Shown: positions 1 through 14,902, counted from the first letter of the stretch. The stretch: 64,000 nucleotides of DNA from Setaria digitata (GCA_003640385.1 RCAB01000008.1:186001-250000); one strand, 5' to 3'. Notes: generated by a model not told the origin, from the sequence alone. A program made the numbers and translations.

Positions 1-3000
1 AGTCGTTCAAAAAGCTTTTATCTAAACAAGAACAGAGTAATTTCGAGGAAAATTTTCATCCTCGACTTCGCACAATTGAAATTATGTATAACTTAAGTCA
101 TCCAAGATGACTTACTTTTGATTCTTATAGCACATTTCGCGTAAATTTCTAAAAAATATGTGCTGAAGCTAAACTCAAAACAAAACTCATAGAAAAAAAT
201 ACCTTCAGTTAAAGCTGTAAACTTCTGACAAGGGCATAAAATTTTCCAGTTTTTTAATCACCGATGTATGTATTTTAATTTGGAATTTCTCAGCTTCTGA
301 TTTGAAAAAGTTGTTAATTTATTTTCTTCGAATGAATGGACAACTTTTTAAGCCTGTATACAGATCGATAATCAAAATTAATTTAGTTTCTTTTCCTTCC
401 TCTTTTTAAGCGAAAAAAAAATATTTCAAATAAATATTTATAATGCCGATTTATGTTACTGACAAAAACCTTTTCCAGTGGCTCGAAAAACAAAGGCGAT
501 ACAGACATACTCAAAACTTCGATAATCACACCACAGAAAAAAAAATGCAGATTTACAAGATTCATAAAATGACGAATGCTGAAAAGTGGACCGGTGAAGA
601 AACATACAAAAAAAGTGTCACAATAGATTAAGTAAAAAAAAAAAAAAATAATACTAATCTGTCATGATATGCCTAAACAGAATATGATGTATCTTATTTA
701 CAGATATGCACCATCATCAGCTGAAAGTTTTTGACGATTTATTGATAATAATCCTTCGTATTTCTCCTCAATAATTCTATTCTGATCTATCAAATGGGGA
801 GTAATTGTGTCACGGAGAGATGCACAACGCTGTATCATGATCGAAATAACCTCGCTAAAAGCCTGTTTTACTGCCGACTTCTTCTAAGCAGGACATCTGA
901 AAGCAAAAAGGAAAAAAACGCTGCCAAGATGAACCTACAGCAATCACTTGATGTTTAGGCAAATGACTTAGTGTGGTTTCTTCAAGTTGCTTAAAAAAAA
1001 GTATGCATCAGGCGGATTTTTGAAACTCTTCCATATGTACGCTTCAATTCTTTTTGCATTTGTCAAAGATGCAGTGTTCTCCGTGAGTCAAAGTATCAGG
1101 GAACGGAAGGTTCCTGCTCTCTGAAACCTTGACTAACGGATTGATTTAATAACCATTATATACAGCACAAGCAAGGACCAAAACTTCCTATGGATATCCA
1201 TGTATAATTCTATAGTCTTGAGTAGTCAGAACCTCACCCTATTTTATCCGAATACCAAACACTTAAACTTAGGATGAAAGAATCAAAATGGAATTACAGC
1301 AGTTGATCAAGATGAAAATGATACTAAAATTAAGCTATCAAGTCCTTCGACAATGCATTAACAGAGTGAATACTTGGAAATGTACTAATTCATATCATTA
1401 ATAATGAAGAAAAGTAAAATTATGTCTCAATACACTAGAAGTTAAATATTCACTAGTACTTATAATGATGTGTTGTAGGCATCACCAAAAAAAAGAAGTC
1501 AGGAAGTCAATACCAGAGCGAGTGCTGCTGCATTAAAATTTTGATGGCTTCAACTGAATTCCATCGTCCCTAACTTTTTTTAAAGTTCTGATTGATCATT
1601 TACTTCGAAGTTTGAAAAAAAATCGACATTTTTAAAATGCGGAAACATCATTCCAAAAGAATAGCAGTAGCATTCGACATCCCAGCCACTTGAAAAACTC
1701 GAATTAAGTCAAAGTTCTATCATTTAAGTCTTTAAGCAAAAGCCTGTCAATCTTCAAATGATGGGATGTGTGAAAATCTTGTGCTACCTTAGGAGAGATG
1801 ATTAGTTGAGGAAGTCAACCAAAGAGAAGAAAAGCCAAGAAACGTAGTGGGGTAAGGAAATGAATGATGAAACTTAGAGATGTTTGACTCAATCTGCATA
1901 TTGTATAATAAACAAGCAACGTCTATGCCGTAAAGAAGTAAAGTAAAAGTTGAAGGAAAGGGTGATGAGCGAAGGAAGTGGTTGCAACGTCTGAATAGGA
2001 AATGTGCAATGAAAAAAGAAGGGGTAACTGCCCGAAGGAAAACGTACTGCACTATTCTGCTGTAGATGTTGGTCGGAAAATGCGCCAAAAATGTACTTTG
2101 CTATGCGCTACCTGGCACCGAAATCGAAATTGGGAACACGACAAGGGAGAGGAGAAGGGTTGCACGATGGGATTCGGGAACGGAATAGGAAAAGAGAATG
2201 CAACGGAGACTAAAAGCAGCACGGTTCTCCGATCCATCCTTCTCCCTCCAGAAGGGATCGAGTACAGCAAACCAGCATTGCTCCAGTTTTTTCTCTTGTC
2301 TTTTTTAAACAAATCTTGCAGAATGTTTGAAAACAACAGTCTTAACTTTCAAAATCCCTATAACCTATCTCTTCCACTGACAGAGAACTGGACTTTAGTA
2401 TAGTTCAAACTAAGCTTGCCATACTGCTTTCGACTTCTTAAGGAAGGCTTCACTGTACAAGCTGCCCTTTTACTGCCATGTCATCTGATTGAACATAAAA
2501 GAGCATGAAAGCCAATTCTCCGTGATTTGAAACTTCTATTCAATAAACATTAGAAGGAAATGCAATGTTTTGCAACGTTTCCATCTGAAGCTTAACGAGC
2601 AAATTCAAAGCATGATCTAAATAGATGACTTTATGTCTACTTTCCACTTTTTTTTTCACTTTTATAATATCTTTCTTTGACAGCCTAATTTCTACTTTTC
2701 AAACACTTCATAAATACCTCTCTCAATTACTTATTCTCCTTTATTTACCTTCTTTTCATTCCGGATATCCTCCTTCGTATCACGGTATTAATTTCTTAGC
2801 CTAATTTCTGGTTCTCCTATCACCCTCCTCACTTTCTTATTTTGCCTGTTTTTCATCCACTGCACAGTGTTTCTTTAACATTTCTTCTAAACAGAGAATA
2901 TTTAAGAACCTCTTTTTTACACGAAATGATCCTTTGAAAACTTACACTTCTATAACGTCTTGATGAAAGCCTCATTAGCTTCAAAAACTATATATTTAAT

Positions 3001-3060
3001 TTATATTTAAGCTTATTCAATTTATAAAATCTCATTATTACATTGATGCCGTCCTTTATC
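1..3060. other. Intergenic, no gene recognised
   Basis: AT-rich sequence with short homopolymers and no exon I can support. Around 2090-2260 the base composition becomes visibly more GC-rich and both strands stay open for about 100 codons, which is what GC-rich non-coding DNA produces; neither translation resembles a known family. Confidence 0.5.
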
Positions 3061-3274
3061 GAAAATAACGAGGCTTCATCAAGACCAATACAATGAATAG
3101 TCGATGTCAAACATGGACGTTAAACCATAAGTGTTTCTTCTAATTATTCAATATCTAATTTAATTTNTGAAAATAACGAGGCTTCATCAAGACCAATACA
3201 ATGAATAGTCGATGTCAAAGATGGACGTTAAACCATAAGTGTTTCTTCTAATTATTCAATATCTAATTTAATTT
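3061..3274. repeat. 106-bp duplication flanking a single N (probable assembly join)
   Basis: Positions 3061-3166 and 3169-3274 are the same 106 bp with one visible mismatch, separated by N at 3167. A single N between near-identical copies is typical of contig ends joined without recognising that they overlap. A real tandem duplication is possible but less likely. Confidence 0.8.
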
Positions 3275-3364
3275 CATCTGATCTTTAATTCTCTATAGAA
3301 ACAGCCATAATGGAATCATCTTCACATAGTTTAACAAAAGCACTTCGAAAATGAAATAGAAGAA

Positions 3365-3670
3365 ATGCATAGCATTAATCTACACCATCCTACACCGTAC
3401 TATTTGGATTTCGAGATACGTCAAATGAATTCAGATTCGATTTTCATCTATATCGAAAAATCCTTCTACATTTCAAAGATTGCCGCCGAATCGAATCAAT
3501 GCGTGATAGTGGAGAGACGGTTAAAAGAAAGCCACTACGACGCAAGCGTTCATGAAGCGCTCGATGGTCTGCATTTGGTGACTATAACAAATACAATGTT
3601 CCATCCTAGGTGTAGTTCAGAAACTATTAGTTTAAAAGCCGGTAAAACCAATGAAAAAAAAGATGAATAA
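3365..3670 (+). CDS. Hypothetical 101-residue protein
   Basis: An uninterrupted ATG-to-TAA frame of 102 codons in AT-rich DNA, with mixed, non-biased amino-acid content (several His, Cys and acidic residues), so it is not a low-complexity artefact. No signal peptide, membrane segment or known motif is visible. It converges on the BTB gene whose stop lies about 40 bp downstream on the other strand. It could be a single-exon gene, a 3' exon of something larger, or chance. I do not recognise it. Confidence 0.3.
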   Translation: MHSINLHHPTPYYLDFEIRQMNSDSIFIYIEKSFYISKIAAESNQCVIVERRLKESHYDASVHEALDGLHLVTITNTMFHPRCSSETISLKAGKTNEKKDE

Positions 3671-3713
3671 ACCGAGAAATTGATCAGCAAACATTTTAAA
3701 TTAGCAGTATGAA

Positions 3714-6104
3714 TCAACAGTTAATGATCCAGTCACCTATTACTTTAACAAATGTAAAAAGTGTTACTTCTTCGTTATACTCCAACTTGAATCGTTTGTA
3801 ATGTTCATAAACGATAATCGACATACACATTACTTTCAACTGTGACAGATTCATTTCATGCGCAAACACGAGGAACTGAACAACCTTATCCAAGATTGAG
3901 GAGTTCTGCAACTCCCATAAAATAAGACGTTAATAATATTAATTAATATTCACTTCTCTAAATTCTTTCCAACATAGGAAACATCTAACATATTCAAGTA
4001 ACTGATGTCTAGTTGATTTTATGGAAATTGCGGCTACCAAAATGGAAATATAAAATACGTACCTGCAGCAATAGCTTACAAAGAGCACGATGAATAGTAT
4101 TTCTGAGCGCGTCACGATTTAAAGGTTTAAAATGCATGGCTATATCAATTAGCTCCCTAGCCAATTCGGGTGTCAAGTTATCTGGCATTTCAAATGTCCC
4201 CGTAATCATAAACACCAGCACCTAAAAATGGAGTAAATTCCTTATAAAATTAAGCATAATCAACTACATAAATATTATTACTTTCTCAATTTTCAGCAGT
4301 TCCCGAATATCTCAGATGTCCTTCAAGTAGATTATGACGTTAATATTTTAGCGTACGTGATCTCAGTGTCTGTGATATCAAGAAACCTTGTGGACAGATT
4401 CCATGCTGTAGTCAGGTACTGACTGTTCTTTAGACATTAATCCTTCATCATTTGCAGTGAATAGAAACCGAAAATAATCAGAACTTAAGAATAGTGCACT
4501 CTTTGATATTTTAAGGTCGCCGTCCCGACAGTGTATGGTAAAATCACTGAAAAGAGTGCACTACTATAAAGTAAGGGTTCTAAAACAAAAGGCAGTTTAC
4601 AACATTTTGTCAATTATAATGCATCGCAGAAACTTTTTTTTTCAACTGATTAATACGAAGTGCGAAATGGAAACAACTTACGCGCCGTCATTGCTGAGAA
4701 CTTTGAAACGAAAGTCGTTTGTGATATCGGCAGGCGGTGGTGGAACCATACTCATCCAACTGTTGAAGCCCAAATTAAAGGTCTCTGTACTGAACAGAAG
4801 ATCAACTGTTATCATAATTGTTTTCCCTGCAATAAGCCATGCTGGTGTTAACTAAAGACTAGTAAGCGTAAAATTTAAACCTGAATTGAAGTGGAATTAC
4901 TTCCAAGAAATCTAACTAATTCAAGTACCCTCCAATCTCAGTAGTAAAAGAACTGAGCACACAGTTATGATGTAGCACTACAATTCTGGCTTATTTTAAA
5001 TTTAAATGAACTGATCCCTAACAACTTTTTTTTTTAAAATGCAAAGTATATCACATGCCACTATTGGACTGATCCGTAAAACAATGTGTCAATGACTCCA
5101 CAAACTGTGAATCTTTTGGCACTCGGAAGCTGTCCATTGATGAAAATGTCGTCACAGAGCGTACAGCTGTCACACTCCCTACGGAGAAATGTGGATATAA
5201 TGAAGTAGCTGGCTCAATCGAACTTCAAATATTTTATCGATTATGATGCCCTTCTGTCCCGTAAAAATGCTCCTAGCTGCTCCAGCTAGACACATTTTCA
5301 GCTTAATGGCACAGACTTCATTTACCAAAGGAAATACCATTCTTCATTCTTCATGGCAATTTGAATTTTCAGTTGTCAATTCAAGTTTTAATCTGGCATT
5401 GGTAAAACCACTGCAAACGTTATCTCACTTTCATCGGTGCAAGATAACACTTCACTACTAACTACAACTAGCCATTAAATGCTAACTCATCCTACGGGAA
5501 TCAGACACATGTCAGTTCTGTATTATGTTTTTAATCCACAAAAACTGAAATCCTGATCCCATTAAGAAAGCGCAAATAAATAACTAATGAAGTTTATGCG
5601 AACAAAATACTTATTGAAGTTCAGCATGAAGTGCAACGAACCGCGGCAAATATTATCCTCCAGAAACCTAAATGAAAATTTGCATTCCTTAGGAGATGGA
5701 TGTGCTGTTACTACCCTGCTCTGTTCTAAATACAAATGTATTCTAGATCTCGATGGTAATCCAAAGTTGGTTCTGTACAAATGCACCATCCTGAAAAGAA
5801 GTGTGGTAACAGTTCTGGGTTTCCATAACTAGGAATAAAATTATGGATGATAATTACAGCAAACAGAACAGCAACACCAACAGAGAGAATGAATTGCTAT
5901 TTATAGTGCTAACTGATCATTACTGGAGAAGCATGAAAGGGTATGATACCATTCGTGATTAGCACTTCGGTAATTGGTACAGAATGTTTCAGTGTCACCG
6001 AAAACATTAAAACCATTAACTGGCTGAAAAATTTGCACCGGCCAGTCATAAATAAATATTACTTCCGTGGGCTCCACATCATTAACTTTAGTAAGTGATT
6101 CCAT
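3714..6104 (-). CDS. MATH/BTB-domain protein (BATH-like), 5' exon structure partly unresolved
   Basis: Probably a substrate adaptor for a cullin-3 ubiquitin ligase, the usual role of nematode MATH-BTB proteins (family knowledge). Four 3' exons fit perfectly in frame and splice consensus: 4826-4682, 4546-4387, 4221-4063 and 3905-3714 (stop). They encode a BTB fold: a 'NDGADFTIHC' entry strand, 'LFLSSDYFRFLF' helix, 'VLVFMITG' strand and the following paired helices. Upstream, a Met frame at 6104 (contains 'IFIYDWPVQIF') can splice at 5930s or 5924 into an open frame near 5790-5600 (contains 'ECKFSFRFLED'), which resembles a MATH sandwich. Ser/Thr-rich open frames at about 5230-5060 probably supply the linker, but the exons between 5600 and 4826 cannot be joined without a frame conflict. 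BTB identity is good; MATH identity and the exact start are inference. Confidence 0.7.
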
Positions 6105-7068
6105 TTTACAGCAAAGGAGCAATCAACCAGTCTAAAAAATGAATTAAACCATAAACTGAACATCGGTGAGCTTATATTCATTTTTCGGACTTCAAAATTT
6201 TCAAAATATAAAACTTGAGCAGTAATAATCCAAGCAAATAAATCAGACAACGGTAACATATAATCTTTCCACTTTTTTTTTTTGAAGTGGAAAAAAAGGA
6301 CAAAACACAGTCACAGTAGAATTAAGGACGTCTGGCCAAAAAAAAAACTGATATAACATCTGAGTCTCAATGGAGTGATAAAGTCTGTACCTTAAACCTT
6401 CCAGACAAGTACAGGTAAAGGCGCTTAACTTTGTGGGCCTAGAAAATCGTATGAAATACCGTTTACTATTCCCAAGTTCAAGAGTATCAGATTATTTAAA
6501 GAAGTGAACAGTTGGTCGCTGTAAACAAAAATAATACGAGTACTACTACACACTGAAGAAATAAATTTTTTTTTTTTCAGAAAGCAAAGAATCTCGTTTT
6601 TTTTTTCTACTTGCTTCTTACTGAACTGCATACATTTAAGCGATAACAAATTCCTCGTTAATTTTTTAATATCTAAAAATCTTGAAAGCATATTCCACGA
6701 GGAAAAAATTTAGGTCTCTGGATAACAACAATAGTTTAATATAATATGAAAGTTCTGAAGCTTTTCCGGACTGAGAAATACTGCTAAGCAAAGTAAAGGA
6801 GAAAAGGTTTTGGAACTTTTTTATCTACAGATGATAGCTGGCAGTAAAAAATGAACACTGAAAAGTAGGATCCGAATTAGATATGCTATAACTATCATAG
6901 CTGATGAAATAACTGCTGGCCCTATTATCTTAAAAAAAAAACCTATTTGAGCCATTTTGTGGAGAACATATGAGCGGTTCGTATAACTTATTTTATTGGT
7001 AATTTTTTTCTTCTTTTCCTTAAATAGTCAATTTTCACAACAAAATTGTCAGATGAGATAAGCAAGAC
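6105..7068. other. Intergenic, nothing recognised
   Basis: AT-rich spacer between two minus-strand genes. A short inverted repeat (ctttccactt near 6264 with aagtggaaa near 6284) surrounds a T run; its function is unknown and it may be chance. No exon is supported. Confidence 0.4.
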
Positions 7069-8813
<1,745 letters not shown>

Positions 8814-11334
8814 TAGCGATGTGAAGACTGGAAAAAATTCCCGAGAAATTTGAGATTTCGCGCTAAATTATGCTCCTTTTTGGTAATAGCCGGGTCTGTC
8901 TCACTATGTAGGCGTTCTGTCCCACTATGATTGCAATGCTACTAAAAGCTTAGGAGTGGGAGTGACCTAGTACATTCATGGATCGAACAAAGCGCATGGG
9001 ATATTTCAGGAAGCGTGGTGCTTTACGAAAACGTCGCTATCTCCGGCTGGACCGACTTCAACGAGTACGTTCCTGAACCAGAAAAGAGACCTCTGGCTCG
9101 GCTCTGCTCAATGTTTCAGAGTTCATTTACGTTACCACGCGAAATACAATCTCCGTATCTAGGTACCGGAATATGAACCTGTTTTCCTTTCAGTTAATCG
9201 GTTGGATTACATCTCCATCTCTCTTTTTATAAAAACGGCATTATCCAATATCTTAAGACCGACTGATCCACATTCAGTTGTTCACTGGAACTCTCTTCCA
9301 CTTCAATCTTCAAAGGTCAGCAATAGAAGCTCCTCTCTGTGAGTGGATTCCGGTTAGTAACCGGAAGTGCCAAAAATTCTCTGACTCTGAAATAAATAAA
9401 GGTTATCATTAATTAAGCTTCATTCTTTGCAGATTTCCCCATTCTGAATGGTTGCTTGAAAGAGAAGTTCAAATGAGAGAAATAATTCGCGACATTTTTT
9501 ATTATTATCCCAGTTTCGTTGGTATAATTTCTGGAATTCTGAATGATAGGTTGTTTGAATAGTCAAAAAGTGAACAACAGATCTTCCCAGACTTTGATGA
9601 AATTTTGATTTAAATTGATATGGTGTTCCCGAAATTTGTAAAACTCGAAAGTATTTTAGAAAATTTTTTTATGATCAAGGGCTGTCGTCGGAAGCCGGTA
9701 GTTCCTTCATCAGAAGAAAAGGACAAAATAAGTATACATCTTACATTTCATCTGAAGATGATGGCAGATTCATTTATTGGAAGATTACTGCTCTTTCTGC
9801 TCCTAAAAATGGAGGAATGGTTAGAGCCTTCTTTTTTGTCCCTTTCTCCTTCAGCTGCAATAAAGTCGAAAATGACCCTTTTGTACATAACCAGATGCAA
9901 AACCGGAATGCTCGGAACTTCAGGAGAATACCCAGATGTGACGTGACTACACGTAAGGGATGGTACTATGACAAGGACTGGAACGGCGGAGACGTCCGAA
10001 TTACAGTGAAACCACCTCAGTGATATCTTTCCGGTCTCATTCGAGTCTCAGTAAATGACAGCTCGGTCTCACCAGCACGAAAATCTTGTGGCAGGTTTCA
10101 AGTACGGCAAACGAGTGAGAGAACGGTTGTCAGCCGGTTGCGACTTTGCCTTCAACATTCGTTTACGCATTAATTGAACGCCGCATTGCCTATCAACCTC
10201 AACAATACGGAGCTGGAATGCGACGCACCGAGAGAGTCGAACTCTAAATGCTAGACACGTGGGTACACTCTTCTCCCCCCTGGACTATCACCTCTACCTA
10301 AATACGTCGTCTAATTTTGGTAGAAATGAAGAGATAACTGAGATTAATTATCTTTGTGTCATCTATGAGCAAGTGTATGTCCCATTTCAAACCTTCTAAC
10401 TGTATGTGCAGCAAAGTGAATGGTTCAACTGTAAGCAAAGATGAAATGGTGGTTGATATGGAGTAAAATATCAGTGGAAACTAAAGCTTAATCCAGGAGA
10501 TGAAATAAATTTATCACTGAAAATCTAACTCTAATGGATGCTAGACAAGATAGAGAATCAAATCCAAGAGGACTGGCTCATGGCATTGTGATGGCTAGCA
10601 ATTAGTTTTTGGCATATGATTTGCTCTGATAGATGGAAAAAACAGAAAGCAAGAAGTTTTGTGGGTAATTGTATGAACGATGATGGGTCAATGTCATCCC
10701 ATCGGTCTGTCTGTCCTGTTAAATGTGTTGTGTCACATTTCAACAATGTCACCGTCACCATCATTTTCATCATCACCACAGGGCAAGGAGCATCATTTCG
10801 TCTGCTGATAAAATTTCCATGCCTTGTCCCATTTCGTCGTCTAAATACCTTTGAATCAGAAATTGTTCTTCGTACAGTGGCTATTGTTATTATCATTGTT
10901 GTCTTTCATTCAGACTAAAACTGATTTTTCTAACTTTCCACTCATTTTGATCACTATCAGTAGTACTAACAACATTTCCACATGTATTTCCAGAAGTGAT
11001 TCTGTTTTAATTTATATGCATTCTAAATTTTTAGAATTTGATGGCGAGATGAAGCTCCCTAAATCAAGATTCCTTGTTCTGGAACTAGTAATTTTCTGGT
11101 GAATTTCCTTTTATTATGATCATCAAAATGAACAGGTTCGATTTAGTAAAAGTGAATACTTAAGGGTTTTTATAAAAAATCCTAACTTAACAAAAAACTA
11201 AAATGTGATTTGGGAAACTTTAGGGAAAACCCAGTCATGAAGCCTTTTTCCCTGAAGCCTAAATTAAAATCCATAGCAAATTTTCGGGAGTAATCGTGTT
11301 TTGACTTCTATCTTCATACGAAGATCTCGTCCAC
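8814..11334. other. Spacer with possible promoter of thymidylate synthase; no firm gene
   Basis: The first few hundred bases upstream of the thymidylate synthase start are more GC-rich than the surroundings, as a promoter region would be. A short plus-strand basic frame begins with ATG at 8978 and reaches a good donor (gtacgt) after about 24 codons, so a divergent first exon is conceivable but no downstream exon was matched. Frames at 9620-10023 and 10558-10918 are open but resemble no family, and the latter is open on both strands. Confidence 0.4.
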
Positions 11335-14300
11335 TTGTTTTTCAAACTAGATTTCAAAAAAGTTTCGTTCGCTCAAGCACCAGAAATTTTTAGAGCTGTT
11401 TGCAGCAGAGAAACAATCTGGCAAACAGCAGCTTACCTTAGCTTACTGTTTGAAACATTACGCCCAGTAACACCTCACGTATCCACAACGTTCCAGTGCC
11501 CTGAAGGATTCTATCTCTCAACTTTTAACACTGCATATGTTGGCAATGAACGTTATTACAAATTCGCATGTTCGTCGTTCGATAATATTCGATCGGTCCG
11601 TTCTTTCAACTTCTGATAATAGTTCTTTTAAGTTCAGACTACCATTTTTCGAAATGTTTTATGTCATTCTAAATAGACCTGTAGGTGAATTAGCCGATAC
11701 TATTTGTAGTATATGTAAGAATATCCGAATTTTGCAATTAAAGTCTAAGGCTGGAATAGAAGTTTCGATTCAAATCTTTTCATCTTTACAGCTGATGAAT
11801 GAAACATGTAGAATATCGGATAGTGCATCATCCCAATTAGATGACATATACTTGAGCTGTGGAAGCGATCAGGTAAGAACTCAAAGCTCCTATAATCATT
11901 GTAATCAAGGAAGTTCGAATGTGAATCATTCCCATAGACTGGTATTTAGAAACAAAATCATTTCTTGATTAATAGGGATAAATTTCAACTACATCAGATG
12001 TCATTACTCTAATTAAGGCTTCCATACTCCTAAACAACGTATAGTTTTTATGATTCTGGTCGAAAAAATATGCAAATAATACGATAAGATATGGCACTAG
12101 TAGCACAGGATGGATCACACTGTCGTTTACCACTTTTTAGATGAAGGTGGATTTCTGGAGAAACGTTGTGAGCCATAACATAGCCAAAAACTATAACAGT
12201 GAAGCCAGCAAGCAACATTTTCTCTTTCACTTAGCTTGCAGTTTTTGGCTATCAACCAAATAATTGCCATAATGGAATTGTTTGGGAACATTTCAGGCAA
12301 CATTAATCAAAGAACTTTATCATTTTATTATTGCAGTATACAGCTGGGGTCAGAATTGTAGAAGATAGTTCGGAAATGTTTACCACGTGGCAGTTACTAT
12401 GCTGCAACGGTAAATCAGTGAAAATTCGAACCAGTGATTGCATTGATACAAAATTTCTAAATGACCACCATCGATCATCAACATTTTTTACTGGTTCACA
12501 AATTATACGTAAGTGGCAAGCAGTGCTCGATGAAAAGTTCGTTCAGTTTTGATATTTGGAAGAATACAGTGCCTTTATGGCTTGCAGATACATGACTTAA
12601 GTCTTCAACATTACTACTAAGTCTCAAAAAAAGTGTTGAAAAGCTAAACCGGGCAGAAGTATAGGATGAGCAGAAGAAAAAGATTAAAGGTATTCTTTTT
12701 ATTTTAAAAGTTGGTGGAGAAATGTCCTCAGAGGGGATGATTGAAGAGATTTCCCCACCAACTAATGTCCTCAGTCATCTCCTCTGCAACTTTCTTATCT
12801 GATTTCATTCAACTATTTTTCATCCTACTCTAATATAGTCTTCCGTAGTAAAATTCAACTGAATAAAGGTCAAATTTTACTAAATTTAATAAAAGCATAC
12901 AATTATTCACTTAAAGAACATATTTTGAGGAACATATCACCAACATTCGATTTGCAGTGACCTACGATGGTGGTTTCAGTTGTGTCCGGTGGATATTCTG
13001 AATAAGAGCAGAGTAGAGCGTAATACTTCACGTACTCGGCGTCAAATTCCATGGCAGTGGACTCGTAGCCGTTTTGATGGCGTTGTTAGTTTTTAGGTAT
13101 TATGGAAATTCATTAAGCCTCTTTCTCCACAATAGACCGAATCTTTTAAACCTCCAGTCGAAAACTCTTACGAACAACACTAATAAATTGCGAGACTTAC
13201 AAAATAAATTTATACAGGTATACACTTGCTTATTCATCTACCATTTATTTGCTCATGAAATTGGAATGGGACAAAATTTTCAGGGAGTTGAACCGGTGTT
13301 CATGAAACAAGGTCACTTAGAAGACGTACGCTCAAGGTACTTGAGTAACATAAATCACGTGCAAGCATTTCCCAAAACTCCATTATTACAATCCCAAAAT
13401 GGACAGGAAGCCGTGCGAACTTCAGAGGTAAAATAGATGATAGCTAGTAAATATAGCTATAACAATATCAATGACCTGATTCTTATCATCATTACAAAAA
13501 AACCGGTTCGTATGACGAGGCCAAAAATGCAAAGGTGAAAGTTGGCACCAGTCCATATGCCACTGATTTACTAGGATGAAAAGATGGAAAAATGTCAAGG
13601 ATCAGAACCTTTACCGAGATCGCAATAAATCCACTTTTGAATAGCATAGTTTGTGAAACCGTGGAACTTTAATCATTGTTCTGAAAAAACGATAATTTAT
13701 CTTTGAGGAATCGATCACGAATAGAAACACGAAAACAGCGTTTCTAACAGAGAAAGTACTACCGCAATCATCAAAACCCTCAATTACTACTACTACTACT
13801 ACTGCGTCTAAATCTACTACTTTATCGGCAGTAAAAGAAGATCTCGCTATTGACTATTATGATATATATGATGAAAATTTTGATAAATCGAAACATGGAA
13901 GCGGACAAGGGATATTAGGTGGAGTATCTGACCTCCTACAGAATATTCAGGTAAGTACTCCACCTCATTTCAGAAATTTTAATGCCTGATATATTAGTGC
14001 TGTCAGTTTGCAAATTCTAACGACAATTCAAAACATTTACATCAGTGTCTAAACATGAAATAGCTACTTTTTGCAATTTTAATAAATGACAGATGGGAAA
14101 TAAGATCGAGGGGTCACGATGACTGACTGATGATATATCTTAGTCGTTTGGGTGAATAGTTTGTTCCCGGGAACTTCCCAAAATTTATTATCGTTGTTGT
14201 GGGCGAGACCACATAAATAGATGAAAAAATGAATATAGGAAGGTAACCGAGAACAATCATAGATAGATAATAGCTTGCAAAGTACTTCCTGTAATTAACG

Positions 14301-14902
14301 TTCTTGCCCACCAAGCATTTAAGGATGGCTTATCAATAGCACAAGCAGCTTTACCATCTGATAAAAAACAAATTTATACTACCACAACAACTACTGATGG
14401 ACCAGCATTTCTACTGAGTCGAGATGAAGATTCGTTAACAATCGGAATGAAGCATCATACCGAGAATGGTGCCAGTAATTCGAAACTTAGACTTCAGCGG
14501 TATGTTTCATACGTTACAGATTTTAATAAAGCAGGAAATCATACAGCTAATTATAACTTTAATTTATCAAGTACTACAGATGAAAATGTTTAGGCCTGAG
14601 ACTTCTCTGCAAGCAAATCCTTCTGGATTGCTTTTCCTGCAAGAATGAATGTTTCTGGCCAAAAATATATAATTTAATCCTCTATTACTGAAACATACAT
14701 GCAGCATTAAATACAACTAGTTGGGGAAAAGAAAAGAAGATAATGTGATTAAATTGCGAATTTACTTAAATTCAGATACGGGCCAAAACCACCTCGACCA
14801 AATGCTTCACAGTCTGTATCAACATCATTCAAATTGGGCGATCCAAATGCAATTCAGCAAATGTTTCAATTTTTTGGTCTTTGTAAAGGACACGAATTAT
14901 AA
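11335..14902 (+). CDS. Dermatopontin-like protein with Thr-rich C-terminal region (5' end uncertain)
   Basis: Exons: an open block ending 11595 (conserved part from 11497), then 11792-11872, 12337-12508, 12930-13084, 13284-13427, 13708-13950, 14324-14499 and 14776-14902 (TAA). All internal phases agree. From 11497 this gives about 398 residues. The N-terminal half carries repeated Cys/aromatic motifs like dermatopontin family modules: '[18 protein letters not shown]', '[10 protein letters not shown]', '[12 protein letters not shown]' and '[13 protein letters not shown]' (the D-R/L-x-W-x-F-x-C pattern). The C-terminal half is low in structure, with two runs of six Thr, an acidic Tyr stretch ('DYYDIYDE') and a Pro-rich end. 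Family members are secreted matrix or lectin-like proteins; a signal peptide should lie upstream but I could not place it. The first block has no in-frame ATG. Two introns end in TTGAG rather than TTTCAG. Confidence 0.65.
12048..12230 (-). CDS. Small antisense reading frame with signal peptide, inside an intron
   Basis: Sixty codons from ATG at 12230. The first 20 residues ('[20 protein letters not shown]') look like a classical signal peptide with cleavage after Ala. About 16 residues later comes 'SGKRQC', a Gly-Lys-Arg amidation/cleavage type signal, followed by a Cys-containing tail. It lies wholly inside the 11873-12336 intron of the dermatopontin-like gene, on the opposite strand. It could be a nested neuropeptide-like or secreted peptide gene, a first exon of something longer, or chance. 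Confidence 0.25.
   Translation of the reverse strand: MKEKMLLAGFTVIVFGYVMAHNVSPEIHLHLKSGKRQCDPSCATSAISYRIICIFFRPES

Noticed and set aside
2002..2403. Long plus-strand frame with an overlapping long minus-strand frame (2336-2052)
   Set aside because: Both strands are open because the patch is GC-richer; neither translation shows a domain or splice context.
8978..9052. Basic plus-strand first-exon candidate beginning at ATG 8978
   Set aside because: Good donor but no matching downstream exon or recognisable protein.
10558..10918. Roughly 100-codon frames on both strands
   Set aside because: Mutually antisense, hydrophobic or His-rich translations without motifs; no way to choose either.
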